From Defluviimonas sp. SAOS-178_SWC (GTDB lineage: Bacteria; Pseudomonadota; Alphaproteobacteria; Rhodobacterales; Rhodobacteraceae), in assembly GCF_039830135.1 (NCBI RefSeq), contig NZ_CP156081.1, forward strand, positions 420,001 through 484,000: a DNA stretch of 64,000 bases. Direction: 5' to 3'. The notes beneath the pieces were generated by a model. That model ran no database searches. It saw nothing but the letters and a program-made list of their open reading frames with translations, and was not told the DNA's origin. The position numbers and the translations under genes are program-made. Positions 54,677-63,302 of this stretch are shown one piece after another (position 1 is the first letter of the stretch; each line of letters begins with the position of its first letter).

Positions 54677-55711
54677 TGTTTAGTCCCGGGGTGTGGTGGT
54701 CTACCAATCTGTGACCATCACAAGGATGCCCTATGGGACTTCTTCACGGCAGCGCCACGACCACGCACACCATCCGAGCTCTCATACAGCGATCGCAGGC
54801 TTCGAACGCGGCGCTGAGCCGGGGACTCGGTATCAACGTCAAGACCGTGGCCAAGTGGCGAAAGCGGGAGCGCGTCGAAGATGCCCGGATGGGGCCGAAA
54901 GAGGTGCGTTCAAGTGCCCTGAGCCCAGACGAGGAAGCAGCGGTCGTGGCTTTTCGGCGCCACACGCTGCTGCCACTGGACGACTGCCTCTACGCGCTGC
55001 AGCCTTCGATCCCGCATCTGACACGCTCTTCCCTGCATCGCTGTCTGCAAAGGCATGGCATCAGCCGTTTGCCCGAAGTCGAAGGCGACAAGCCGAAACG
55101 GAAGTTCAAGGTCTACCCGATCGGGTACTTTTTCATCGACATCGCGGAAGTTCGTTCCGGAGAAGGGAAGATCTACCTGTTCGTGGCCATTGACCGAACA
55201 TCAAAATTTGCCTTCGTCGAGCTTCACCAGAAGGCCGGAAAGGTGGTCGCGGCCCGGTTTATGCGCAACCTGATCGCCGCTCTGCCTGACCGGGTCCACA
55301 CCGTTCTGACTGATCGAGCCATTGGGCCGCCATTGGTCCGAGAGACAATGGCGAGGGGCGTCCAATTTGCCAACCGGCAACAGGAGCGCCACGCGATGGT
55401 CCATATCTTCGGCCGGGTTTGCCGGCAGAACGGGATTGAGCACCGGCTGACGAAAATCAACCATCCCTGGACTAACGGCCAGGTCGAACGGATGAACCGC
55501 ACGATCAAGGAAGCAACTGTCAAGCGGTACCACTACGAGACCCACGCCGAGCTGGAGGGCCACCTCGACGCGTTCATCGTCGCCTACAATTATGCACGCC
55601 GCCTGAAGACGCTGAAGGGCCTCACGCCGTTCGAATACATCTGCAAAATCTGGACAGCAGAGCCAGATCGATTCATCTTGAATCCAGTCCACCAGATGCC
55701 GGGACTGAACA
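54677..55711 (+). mobile_element. IS481-family insertion sequence, complete
   Basis: A 1035-bp element bounded by imperfect inverted repeats TGTTTAGTCCCGG (left) and CCGGGACTGAACA (right). It is flanked by a 6-bp duplication CCTAGG (54671-54676 and 55712-55717), itself a palindrome. It sits exactly between the convergent racemase and RpiR genes and damages neither. It looks recent, as the duplication is intact. Confidence 0.9.
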
Positions 55712-55716
55712 CCTAG
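54733..55716 (+). CDS. IS481-family transposase
   Basis: A 327-residue transposase. The N-terminal HTH is SNAALSRGLGINVKTVAKWR. The RNase H-like DDE core has the first Asp in YFFIDIAEVRSGEG, the second in VLTDRAIGPPLV and Glu in WTNGQVERMNRTIKEATVKR. After the second Asp the usual NGS is replaced by RAIG. The stop codon runs into the target duplication. Confidence 0.93.
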   Translation: MGLLHGSATTTHTIRALIQRSQASNAALSRGLGINVKTVAKWRKRERVEDARMGPKEVRSSALSPDEEAAVVAFRRHTLLPLDDCLYALQPSIPHLTRSSLHRCLQRHGISRLPEVEGDKPKRKFKVYPIGYFFIDIAEVRSGEGKIYLFVAIDRTSKFAFVELHQKAGKVVAARFMRNLIAALPDRVHTVLTDRAIGPPLVRETMARGVQFANRQQERHAMVHIFGRVCRQNGIEHRLTKINHPWTNGQVERMNRTIKEATVKRYHYETHAELEGHLDAFIVAYNYARRLKTLKGLTPFEYICKIWTAEPDRFILNPVHQMPGLNT

Positions 55717-55728
55717 GGTCGGCGCCCC

Positions 55729-56598
55729 TCACTCCCGGCGCGGCGTCGCCACATCGTCCATTAGCTCGACAAAGCGGTCGATGCGCTGGAAATGGGCGAC
55801 GCTTGCGTTTTCTTGCTGCGAATAGACGTTCCAGGCAATGTAGTCGATCACCGTGGTTGCGGCCGACAATGAGTTAAATGGCGCGGGAGAATGACACCGG
55901 CAGCGGATCGTATGGTCCGCTGCCTTGGCGCTTTCAGCGGCACTGATGTCGGTGATCAATGTTACCACCGCGCCATTGCCGCGCAGCTCCTGCAACAGGC
56001 GTGGCAAAAGTTTCGGTCGGCGGCGGAAGGCAAAGACCATGACCAGATCGCCCGCGCGCACCCCCGCCAGTTCATGTGCCATCGAAGTGCCGGTTCCCGG
56101 CAGCACCCTGACATCGTCCTTGACCAGCCCGAAGTAATGCGCGGCGTAATGCGCCAGGCCGAAGCCGTTGCGTAGGCCGATGATCCAGACCCGCTTTGCC
56201 GACACCGTTACCTGACAGATCGCCTCCAATGTCGCAGCGGGGATGCTATCTACGGTGGCGTGGATGTTGTCGATGGTAGATTGAACCACGGTCGAAAGTG
56301 AGACCCTGTCGGGGACGATCTCGGGAGCGTCGATTGCGCCGCCCTGTGGCGAACCCCAATGGGTCGCTTCCCGGATCTGCCGCTTCGCCGAAGGGTAGGA
56401 GCTATATCCCAATGTGCGGATCAGTCTTGCTGCCGTGGCGGTCGATACCTTTGCCTCGGTCGCCAGTTCCGCAGCCGTGTAGAGCGCCAGGTCCATCTGA
56501 TGTTCAAGCATGACATCGGCCAAGCGGCGCTCCGCAGGCGACAAAGTTGCATATACCCCGTAAATGCGGGCTTCCAGAGATCGCGTCGAACTGTTCAT
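55729..56598 (-). CDS. RpiR/MurR-family transcriptional regulator
   Basis: A 289-residue regulator: N-terminal RpiR HTH (LSPAERRLADVMLEHQ, TAAELATEAKVSTATAARLI) and a C-terminal SIS domain (KRVWIIGLRNGFGLAHYAAH, DLVMVFAFRRR). SIS domains bind phosphosugars, but in Rhizobiales/Rhodobacterales RpiR proteins also control amino-acid-derivative pathways. Convergent with the racemase; likely controls the 47.3-54.7 kb cluster. Confidence 0.92.
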   Translation of the reverse strand: MNSSTRSLEARIYGVYATLSPAERRLADVMLEHQMDLALYTAAELATEAKVSTATAARLIRTLGYSSYPSAKRQIREATHWGSPQGGAIDAPEIVPDRVSLSTVVQSTIDNIHATVDSIPAATLEAICQVTVSAKRVWIIGLRNGFGLAHYAAHYFGLVKDDVRVLPGTGTSMAHELAGVRAGDLVMVFAFRRRPKLLPRLLQELRGNGAVVTLITDISAAESAKAADHTIRCRCHSPAPFNSLSAATTVIDYIAWNVYSQQENASVAHFQRIDRFVELMDDVATPRRE

Positions 56599-56762
56599 CG
56601 CGTCTCCTGCGTTTTCGGAACGGTAGCACGAAATCTAAAGATCGGCGCGGCACCATTCCAGCCCAAAAGACCCATAAAATCATTCTGACTGTTGAGCGGC
56701 GCGCAATAAGCTCTCGCTGCGGCGTGAACCGCGTCCCAACGAACCGGTTATCCATGAGGGCG

Positions 56763-56904
56763 TTGTCAGAAAACTTGGCTTGAGGCGGAGCAGGCGGGCG
56801 GGCGCTGTCAAAGAAACTGGGCTTGAGGCGGGCAGGACTGTCTCGTAGCGTTCACGCATGAAGAAACGCTCGCCCTTTGAGGAGCCGCGTTCTCCGAAAG
56901 ATCG
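56763..56904 (+). mobile_element. IS6-family left-end remnant C (doubled end)
   Basis: Two IS6-type ends 43 bases apart (GTTGTCAGAAAACTTGGCTTGAGG at 56763 in shortened form; CTGTCAAAGAAACTGGGCTTGA at 56804). They are followed by the transposase start at 56859, MKKRSPFEE, which stops matching after eight codons, just before an IS3 element. Confidence 0.65.
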
Positions 56905-56963
56905 TGAGGTGCCCCTAGATTTGTAGACGCATTGCCCCCTAACTTTGAGGCGAGGAGGCCGAC

Positions 56964-57236
56964 ATGGGGACAAGCAACTACAGCGACGAGTTCAAGCGGG
57001 ATGCGGTGCACCAGATCACGGTGCGCGGGTATCCGGTGCGGGAGGTGTCGCAGCGTTTGGGCGTCAGCACGCATTCTCTTTACAAGTGGCTGAAGTTGTT
57101 CGCGGAGCCGGTTCCAAAGCCCGGCGTGGATCATGAAGCCGAGAACCGGCGGCTGAAGCGCGAGCTGGCCAGGGTGACCGAGGAGCGCGACATTCTAAAA
57201 AAGGCAACGGCGTACTTCGCGCGAGAGTCCCAATGA
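56964..57236 (+). CDS. IS3 transposase OrfA
   Basis: A 90-residue OrfA: HTH YSDEFKRDAVHQITVRGYPV / EVSQRLGVSTHSLYKWLKLF and a leucine-zipper-like ENRRLKRELARVTEERDILK. The string AAAAAAG at 57197-57203 is the usual slippery site for -1 frameshifting to make the OrfAB fusion. Confidence 0.93.
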   Translation: MGTSNYSDEFKRDAVHQITVRGYPVREVSQRLGVSTHSLYKWLKLFAEPVPKPGVDHEAENRRLKRELARVTEERDILKKATAYFARESQ

Positions 57237-58111
57237 AGTACGCGTTCATCCGGGCGCATCGCGAGGAATTCGGCGTCCGGGCCATGTGCCGAGTGCTTCG
57301 GGTCCATTTCTCCGGCTTCTACGCATGGTTTAAGGAACCATTAAGCCACCGTGCGCAAGAGGATGCACGTCAGACCGAGCTGATCCGGCAGGCCTGGACT
57401 GAAAGCGGCAAGGTCTATGGCTACCGCAAGCTGACCGACGATCTGCGCGACCAGGGCGAACGCATCTCGGAGAACCGGGTTGCCCGGCTGGCGTCGCTGG
57501 CCGGGATCGCCGCACAGGTGGGCTACAAGCGCCGTCCCGGCCGATATGGCGGCAAGACCGCCGTGGTTGCCGAGAATAGATTGGAGCAGCGGTTCGAGGC
57601 ATCCGCTCCCGATCAGGTCTGGGTGACCGACATCACCTACATCAAGACCCACGAAGGCTGGATGTTTCTGTGTGTCGTTATCGACTTGTTCTCGCGGCGT
57701 GTTGTTGGCTGGTCCGCCCAGTCCCGAATGACCACGGACTTGGCCCTGCAGGCCCTGCTGATGGCCGTCTGGCGACGCAAGCCGACGGACCGGGTCACGG
57801 TGCATTCAGACCAAGGCTCTCAGTTCACCAGCCGGGAGTGGCAGATGTTCCTACATCAGCACAATCTGGAACCGAGCATGAGCCGGCGCGGAAACTGTCA
57901 TGACAATGCCGTCGCAGAAAGCTTCTTCCAGCTGTTGAAGCGCGAACGCATCCGCCGTCGGACCTATCCGACCCGCGATGCCGCCAGACAGGACGTGTTC
58001 GAATACATCGAGCTATTCTACAACCCGAAGCGCAAGCACACGAAAAACGGCATGCTGTCGCCCGTTGACTTCGAAATCAGACAGCTCAATCTGAACAAGG
58101 CAGGTGTCTAG
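57233..58111 (+). CDS. IS3 transposase OrfB
   Basis: A 292-residue DDE integrase-like domain: first Asp in VWVTDITYIKTHEGWMFL, second in VTVHSDQGSQFTS, Glu in CHDNAVAESFFQLLKRE. N-terminal HTH_21 part GYRKLTDDLRDQGERISENR. The ATG overlaps the OrfA stop, but the active protein is probably the frameshifted fusion. Confidence 0.94.
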   Translation: MKYAFIRAHREEFGVRAMCRVLRVHFSGFYAWFKEPLSHRAQEDARQTELIRQAWTESGKVYGYRKLTDDLRDQGERISENRVARLASLAGIAAQVGYKRRPGRYGGKTAVVAENRLEQRFEASAPDQVWVTDITYIKTHEGWMFLCVVIDLFSRRVVGWSAQSRMTTDLALQALLMAVWRRKPTDRVTVHSDQGSQFTSREWQMFLHQHNLEPSMSRRGNCHDNAVAESFFQLLKRERIRRRTYPTRDAARQDVFEYIELFYNPKRKHTKNGMLSPVDFEIRQLNLNKAGV

Positions 58112-58138
58112 GAAACTAGGGGCACCTCACCATAAGCG

Positions 58139-58849
58139 TCATGGGGCTCTGTGGAAGCCGATCTGCAGGTGGACACGAAGCGCGTTCTGGATGTGATCCT
58201 GCGCGGCCTTGTCGGCGGCGTCGGGGTCGCGCGCGCGGATGCCGTCGAGAATTAGCAGGTGTTCGGTCAGCAGTTCGGCGGGGCGTCCGAGCGGCACGTA
58301 TTTCGCGCCCTTCAAGAGCGCCATAGAGTCAGAGATGGCTTCGATGGAGCGCAGCAGGAAGCGGTTGTGCGCCGCCGAGTAAAGCGCGTTGTGGAATTCC
58401 CAGTTGATCTGGTTCAGCAGCTTGGGGTCGTCCATCGCCGCAGTGCTCTTGTCGAGGATGAAGGCCAACTCCTCGATCTCGGCCAGCGAGGCATGCTGGG
58501 CCGCGAACCGCGCCGCGACGCCTTCTAGGTGCTGGCGCAGCTGGTAGAGTTCCACGACCTCGTGGCGGTCGAGTTCGGCCACGACCGCCCCGCGCTGCGG
58601 TTCGAGAATGACGCGCCGTTCTGACTGCAGCCGGCGCAGCGCCTCACGGACCGGCGTGCGGCTGACGCCCAGTTCCTTCGAGACCACCGCCTCGCGTATA
58701 CGGTCGCCAGGATTGTACATGCCCTCCCGGATCCACCGGGACATCTCCTGGTAAACATGTTCCGCAAGCGATGGGGCCGTCTCCGCTCCATCCGATTCAG
58801 CATTCTTTTTCAGCACGTTATAGATCCTTCCTGCGCACCGTGAAGGCAC
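58139..58849 (-). CDS. GntR-family regulator (FCD/FadR subfamily)
   Basis: A 236-residue regulator: winged helix MYNPGDRIREAVVSKELGVS / RTPVREALRRLQSERRV and an all-helical FCD ligand domain with metal-type residues (NWEFHNALYSAAHNRFLL). Its stop lies 10 bases from the IS3 right end, so the gene is intact. Divergent from tctC-type genes across 170 bases holding a 14-bp palindrome. FCD proteins respond to carboxylates and sugar acids. Confidence 0.92.
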   Translation of the reverse strand: MPSRCAGRIYNVLKKNAESDGAETAPSLAEHVYQEMSRWIREGMYNPGDRIREAVVSKELGVSRTPVREALRRLQSERRVILEPQRGAVVAELDRHEVVELYQLRQHLEGVAARFAAQHASLAEIEELAFILDKSTAAMDDPKLLNQINWEFHNALYSAAHNRFLLRSIEAISDSMALLKGAKYVPLGRPAELLTEHLLILDGIRARDPDAADKAAQDHIQNALRVHLQIGFHRAP

Positions 58850-58935
58850 CGTTGATCGGCCGATGTTACTGCATTCCTAAGGCGGATGGCGCCGTAAATC
58901 GAGAGGGGTTGACGGGAGTGTTTAGAAAAGTATTA

Positions 58936-58949
58936 GATTGCATGCAATC
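58936..58949. promoter_or_regulatory. GntR-type operator palindrome
   Basis: GATTGCATGCAATC, a perfect 14-bp palindrome in the divergent region, with the ATTGcatgCAAT form seen for FCD-GntR operators. It lies 86 bases before the transporter gene and 87 bases before the regulator gene. Confidence 0.65.
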
Positions 58950-59021
58950 AAATACAATGCGAGTCGATCCGGCTCAAAACCATGGCGGATGGCGCCAGCA
59001 GATCCAGGGAAAGGAAGACGA

Positions 59022-59990
59022 ATGATCGCCAATCTGAAGTCCACTCTTGCAGTCTTGTGCAGCGTCACCGCGATCGCCACGGCCGCGCCAGCGGCTGCGG
59101 AGTATCCGGAAAAGCCAATCACCATGATCGTTGCCTACTCGCCCGGCGGAGGGACGGATACCGCCGCGCGGACCATTGCGAAATACGTGGAAAAGCACCT
59201 CGGCCAGCGGCTTGTCGTCGAGAACAAGGCCGGGGCAGGCGGGCAGATCGGTTTCTCCGCGCTCGCGACCGCAAAGCCTGACGGATACGAGATCGGCTTC
59301 GTCAACGTGCCGTCGATCCACCTCGTGAAGAAGCTGCGCGAGGGCGTACCCTACGAGATTTCCGATTTCGACCCGATCGCCAACATCCAGCTCGACCCGG
59401 TGGTGGTCGCGGTTGCGGCGGAAAGCCCCTACCAGACGCTCGCCGATCTGCTGGCCGATGCGAAGGCGCATCCGGGCGAGTTGAACATCGGCGCGGATGG
59501 ACCGCAGTCGAACAACCAGCTTCAGTTGGTGGTGGCCGAGAAGGCGCTGGACGTCGATTTCAACTTTGTCGCCTTTGACGGCACCGGGCCGGCGGTGAAG
59601 GCGACGCTGGGCGGCGAACTGGCGGCTTCGCTGCCGTCGGCGAGCGGCGCGACGTCTCAGGTCGAGAGCGGCCGACTGCGGCTGCTGGGCGTGTTCGCTG
59701 ACCAGCGCAGCCCGTTGTTCCCCGACGTGCCGACAGTGAGCGAGCTGGCGGGCATGGCGGTGAATTCGGTCGGCGCCTCGATGCGCGGGATCGCAGCACC
59801 CAAGGGGCTTGCGCCGGAACAGAAGGTGTTCCTCGAGAAGGCCTTCGCTGCGGTGATGGAAGATCCCGAGTTCCTGGAACACGCCAAGTCGGCCGGGCTA
59901 CCGCTCCAATACATGAACGCCGAAGAGTTCGGCGCCTACCTGGCCAAGGCCGACGCCGAACTTGATAGTTACGTCGATTTGCTGAAGTAA
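59022..59990 (+). CDS. tripartite tricarboxylate transporter substrate-binding protein (TctC/Bug)
   Basis: A 322-residue Bug-family binding protein. Signal peptide residues 1-26 (ending AAA). Mature start EYPEKPITMIVAYSPGGGTD with the family's PGGGTD motif, then ENKAGAGGQIGFSALATAKP and the late MRGIAAPKGLAPEQK. Binds carboxylates for the following membrane genes. ATG at 59022 is preceded by GGAAGACGA. Confidence 0.93.
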   Translation: MIANLKSTLAVLCSVTAIATAAPAAAEYPEKPITMIVAYSPGGGTDTAARTIAKYVEKHLGQRLVVENKAGAGGQIGFSALATAKPDGYEIGFVNVPSIHLVKKLREGVPYEISDFDPIANIQLDPVVVAVAAESPYQTLADLLADAKAHPGELNIGADGPQSNNQLQLVVAEKALDVDFNFVAFDGTGPAVKATLGGELAASLPSASGATSQVESGRLRLLGVFADQRSPLFPDVPTVSELAGMAVNSVGASMRGIAAPKGLAPEQKVFLEKAFAAVMEDPEFLEHAKSAGLPLQYMNAEEFGAYLAKADAELDSYVDLLK

Positions 59991-60006
59991 GCGCACAAGC
60001 GGAAGC

Positions 60007-60456
60007 ATGGAGAAAGCCGACATGACCACAACAACCCGTGATGCGATTTTTGCGGCGCTGGCCCTAGGCATTGCCCTGGCAATCGGTTTGACGGCGTTCG
60101 GCTATCCCGTCGGCTCCTCCTACTTCCCGCGCAGCCTGGCGGTCTTCATGGGCGTTATGTCGGTGATCTACGGTTTTCGCGTCTGGCGCGGTGCGGCGGG
60201 CGCCGAGCCGGTAACTGGCGTGGGCGCGGGCGCCGCCTTTGTCGCATTCGCGGCGATCGCGGTCTGCGCCCTCGGCATGAAGGTGATAGGTTACGAGGTG
60301 ACGACCTTCCTCTTCCTCTTCGGCCTGATCCTGACGCTGGGCGGCCGGCAGCGGCTGGTCGCCTCGCTGGCGGTTGCAGCCGGCGCCACGGCCGCGCTCC
60401 ACGTCATCTTTTTCGTGCTGCTTGGCGTTGCCCGGCCGGAAAGCCTTTTCTTCTGA
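60007..60456 (+). CDS. TctB-type small membrane subunit
   Basis: A 149-residue protein with four membrane segments, matching TctB in size and position. FGYPVGSSYFPRSLAVFMGV is the recognisable loop. Start at 60007 or, with GGAG nine bases ahead, at 60022. Small subunit of the proton- or sodium-driven TTT importer. Confidence 0.88.
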   Translation: MEKADMTTTTRDAIFAALALGIALAIGLTAFGYPVGSSYFPRSLAVFMGVMSVIYGFRVWRGAAGAEPVTGVGAGAAFVAFAAIAVCALGMKVIGYEVTTFLFLFGLILTLGGRQRLVASLAVAAGATAALHVIFFVLLGVARPESLFF

Positions 60457-60477
60457 CAATCGCGGGATAGCGCAGCA

Positions 60478-61980
60478 ATGTTCGAAAATCTGTTGATGGG
60501 GGCCGCATCCCTGCTGGATCCGGCGATGTTGCTCGCGGTTGTCGCGGGCGTGGTAGGTGGTGTCATCATCGGTGCCTTGCCGGGGTTGACCAGCACCATG
60601 GGCGTGGCGCTGCTCATACCGGTGACCTTCTCGCTGCCGCCGCAGGTCGGGCTGGCGATGCTGGGCGGCATCTATTGCGCCTCGACCTACTCCGGCGCGA
60701 TCAGCGCAATCCTGCTGAACATCCCCGGCACCTCCGCCTCGGTCGCCACGATGCTGGACGGCCACCCGATGGCAAGGGCCGGCGAGCCCGGGCGCGCGAT
60801 TTCGCTGGCGACCTTCGCCTCGGCCATCGGCGGCGTCGTCAGCGTGCTGGCGCTGTTGCTGCTGGCCCCGGAACTGGCGGAGTTCTCGTTGCGCTTCGGG
60901 TCGCCCGAATACTTCCTGCTGGCCATTTTCGGCATCACCGTGATCGCTTCAATGTCGGCGGGTGCGATGGAGAAGGGCCTGATCGCCGGTGCCCTCGGCC
61001 TGATCTTGAGCACCGTCGGGGTGCACCCGCTGACCGGAACCATGCGCTTCACGATGGACCTGCCCACGCTCTACGACGGCATTCCGCTCGTGGTGTCGCT
61101 GATCGGTCTCTACTCGATCCCCGAGGTCATCGACCTGATCCGGCGCGCCCGCATTTCGGGCGAGGACAGCCGGGGCGTCGACCGTTCGAGCGCGCTGCGG
61201 GTGCTGCCCGAGCTGATGTCGCAGAAACTGAACCTGCTGAGGTCGAGCGTGATCGGGATCATTGTCGGGATCGTGCCGGGTGTCGGTTGCAGCGTCGGCG
61301 GCTTTCTGGCCTATGACGCGGCCAAGCGTGCCTCGAAGGCGCCGCAGTCCTTTGGCAAGGGCGCATCCGAGGGCATCGTCGCCAGTGAGACCGGCAACAA
61401 CGCCGTCACCGGCGGCACGCTGATCCCGCTACTGACGCTGGGCATCCCGGGCAACCCGGTCACCGCGGTTCTGCTGGGCGGGATCATGATCCACGGCCTT
61501 CGGCCGGGGCCGGAGCTGTTCACGACAAACGCCGATGTGACCTATGCCTTCATCTTCAGCCTGTTCCTGTCCAACCTGCTGTTCATTCCGGTCGGCCTCC
61601 TCCTGGCGCGATACGGGCTGCGTGTGGTGCAGGTGCCCCCGGCGATCCTCGCGCCGATCATCCTGGCGCTGGCGATCATCGGCGCCTACGCGATGCGCGG
61701 GTCGGTCGACGACATCTGGGTGATGCTGGCGATCGGCGCACTTGGCTGGGGCATGGCAGCGCTTGCCGTGCCGCGCGCGCCGCTGGTGCTGGGCCTGGTG
61801 TTGGGCACCCTGGCCGAAGGCGAACTAGCCCGGTCGCTGGCGCTGGTGCGTGGCGATGTCGGCGCCTTTGCCCTTCAGCTGGTCACCCGGCCGATCTGTC
61901 TGGTTCTCATCGGGTTGTGTGCCTTTGCCATCCTGCATGGCATCGTCCAGCACCGCCGCAACTCGAAATTCCTCGAGTAG
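60478..61980 (+). CDS. TctA-type large membrane subunit
   Basis: A 500-residue TctA with about twelve membrane segments. Family blocks: GVVGGVIIGALPGLTSTMGV, YCASTYSGAISAILLNIPGT (repeat-like GxxPG segments), ASETGNNAVTGGTLIPLLTL and GIPGNPVTAVLLGGIMIHGL. Forms the transport channel. Confidence 0.95.
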   Translation: MFENLLMGAASLLDPAMLLAVVAGVVGGVIIGALPGLTSTMGVALLIPVTFSLPPQVGLAMLGGIYCASTYSGAISAILLNIPGTSASVATMLDGHPMARAGEPGRAISLATFASAIGGVVSVLALLLLAPELAEFSLRFGSPEYFLLAIFGITVIASMSAGAMEKGLIAGALGLILSTVGVHPLTGTMRFTMDLPTLYDGIPLVVSLIGLYSIPEVIDLIRRARISGEDSRGVDRSSALRVLPELMSQKLNLLRSSVIGIIVGIVPGVGCSVGGFLAYDAAKRASKAPQSFGKGASEGIVASETGNNAVTGGTLIPLLTLGIPGNPVTAVLLGGIMIHGLRPGPELFTTNADVTYAFIFSLFLSNLLFIPVGLLLARYGLRVVQVPPAILAPIILALAIIGAYAMRGSVDDIWVMLAIGALGWGMAALAVPRAPLVLGLVLGTLAEGELARSLALVRGDVGAFALQLVTRPICLVLIGLCAFAILHGIVQHRRNSKFLE

Positions 61981-62028
61981 GGCCTACCCTCACTCACTTC
62001 CAGAAACACGACCGAGAGGAGCTTCCCG

Positions 62029-63300
62029 GTGAGCGTTGTCATGACGATTCCCTGCCCTGTACACAAGATCGGCCAGAGTGCCGGCCATCATTTCTTCGGC
62101 TACTACAACAAGAGCATCTGGGACCGTGAAGGGCAGCGGATGCTGGCGCTTCGGGTGCCGCGCATGGCCTGGGATCTGGCGGCAGACGACATCGCCGAGG
62201 TGGGGTATTTCGACCTTGCCTATGACAAGACATTTCGCACGGTGGACACGACGACGGCGTGGAACTGGCAGATGGGCACCCAGCTGCAATGGCTGGAGGG
62301 CCTGCCGGGCCGCAAGCTGATCTTCAACCGCCGCAGCGATGACGCCGCCGGCGCCTATCCGGGCCTGCAGGCGCGCATTCTCGATATCGACGATGGCAGC
62401 ATCATCGATTTGCCCGACCCGGTCTATGTGGTCGCGCCCGACAGCAGCTATGCCATCTGCGTCGATTACATGCGGTTCACCGCGACCCATCCCACCATCG
62501 GCTATATGCCTGCCGGGCCCGCGCCGGAGCTTGAGCTTGCGCCAGCCGATGACGGCATTCGCCGAATGGAACTGCCCGGAGGGGAGTCGCGGCTGCTGCT
62601 CAGCCTCGCGGATCTGAAAGAATTCCAGCCGGTGGCCTCGATGGAGGGTGCGATCCATTGGGTCACGCATCTGGAGATCAACCCGGCCGGGGACCGGGTG
62701 CTGTTCCTGCACCGCTGGACGCGGCGGATCGAGGACGAGACCTGCTGGCTGCACCGGCTGCTGGTGGTCAATGCCGACGGTACCGGGCTGAAGCTGCTGG
62801 AATGCAGCGACCACCCAATTCCGCACCTGGACAACGCGCACGATCCATATGCGCTCGACACTTTCGACTACGAAAAGTCGGAGTATCAGATTTCGCACCC
62901 GACCTGGCGGGACGACCGGCACATCATGGTCTGGGGGCCGCACGCGGGCGAGATCCACTACCAGCTCTACGACATCGAGACCGGCGAGGCCGAGGTGGTG
63001 GGCGCGGAGGTGCTGACCGAGAACGGTCACATGACCTATTCGCCCGACAAGGCCTGGATGATCTCGGACACCTACCCGGACAAGCACACGAACATTCGCA
63101 AGCTGTTCCTCTACCACCTTGCGACGGGGCAGCGTGTCGATGTGGCCGACCTGCTAACCGATCCGACGCTTGGCAAGGAGAACCGCTGCGACCTGCATCC
63201 GCGCTGGCATCCCGACGGCGGATCGGTCTGCATCGATTCCGTCCACGAGGGCGAGCGGCAACTCTATGTCGTCGACCTGGACGCCGCCTTGGCACGCTGA
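62029..63300 (+). CDS. beta-propeller protein, oligogalacturonate-lyase-like
   Basis: A 423-residue protein of repeated WD40/TolB-like strands, with the N-terminal motif GHHFFGYYNKSIWDREGQRM, HWVTHLEINPAGDRVLFLHR and GHMTYSPDKAWMISDTYP. The His-rich blades and length recall the PL22 oligogalacturonate lyase group, whose seven blades carry a His metal centre. No signal peptide, so cytoplasmic. Placed right after the TTT transporter, it probably acts on the imported acid. Function not certain. Confidence 0.7.
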   Translation: MSVVMTIPCPVHKIGQSAGHHFFGYYNKSIWDREGQRMLALRVPRMAWDLAADDIAEVGYFDLAYDKTFRTVDTTTAWNWQMGTQLQWLEGLPGRKLIFNRRSDDAAGAYPGLQARILDIDDGSIIDLPDPVYVVAPDSSYAICVDYMRFTATHPTIGYMPAGPAPELELAPADDGIRRMELPGGESRLLLSLADLKEFQPVASMEGAIHWVTHLEINPAGDRVLFLHRWTRRIEDETCWLHRLLVVNADGTGLKLLECSDHPIPHLDNAHDPYALDTFDYEKSEYQISHPTWRDDRHIMVWGPHAGEIHYQLYDIETGEAEVVGAEVLTENGHMTYSPDKAWMISDTYPDKHTNIRKLFLYHLATGQRVDVADLLTDPTLGKENRCDLHPRWHPDGGSVCIDSVHEGERQLYVVDLDAALAR

Positions 63301-63302
63301 CG

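Larger units (their letters stand above)
56905..58129 (+). mobile_element. IS3-family insertion sequence, complete
   Basis: A 1225-bp element with matching 14-bp ends TGAGGTGCCCCTAG (56905-56918, inverted at 58116-58129). Two overlapping ORFs with a frameshift signal. The flanking bases (ATCG left, CCAT right) are not a duplication, so the copy probably took part in a later rearrangement. Confidence 0.9.
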
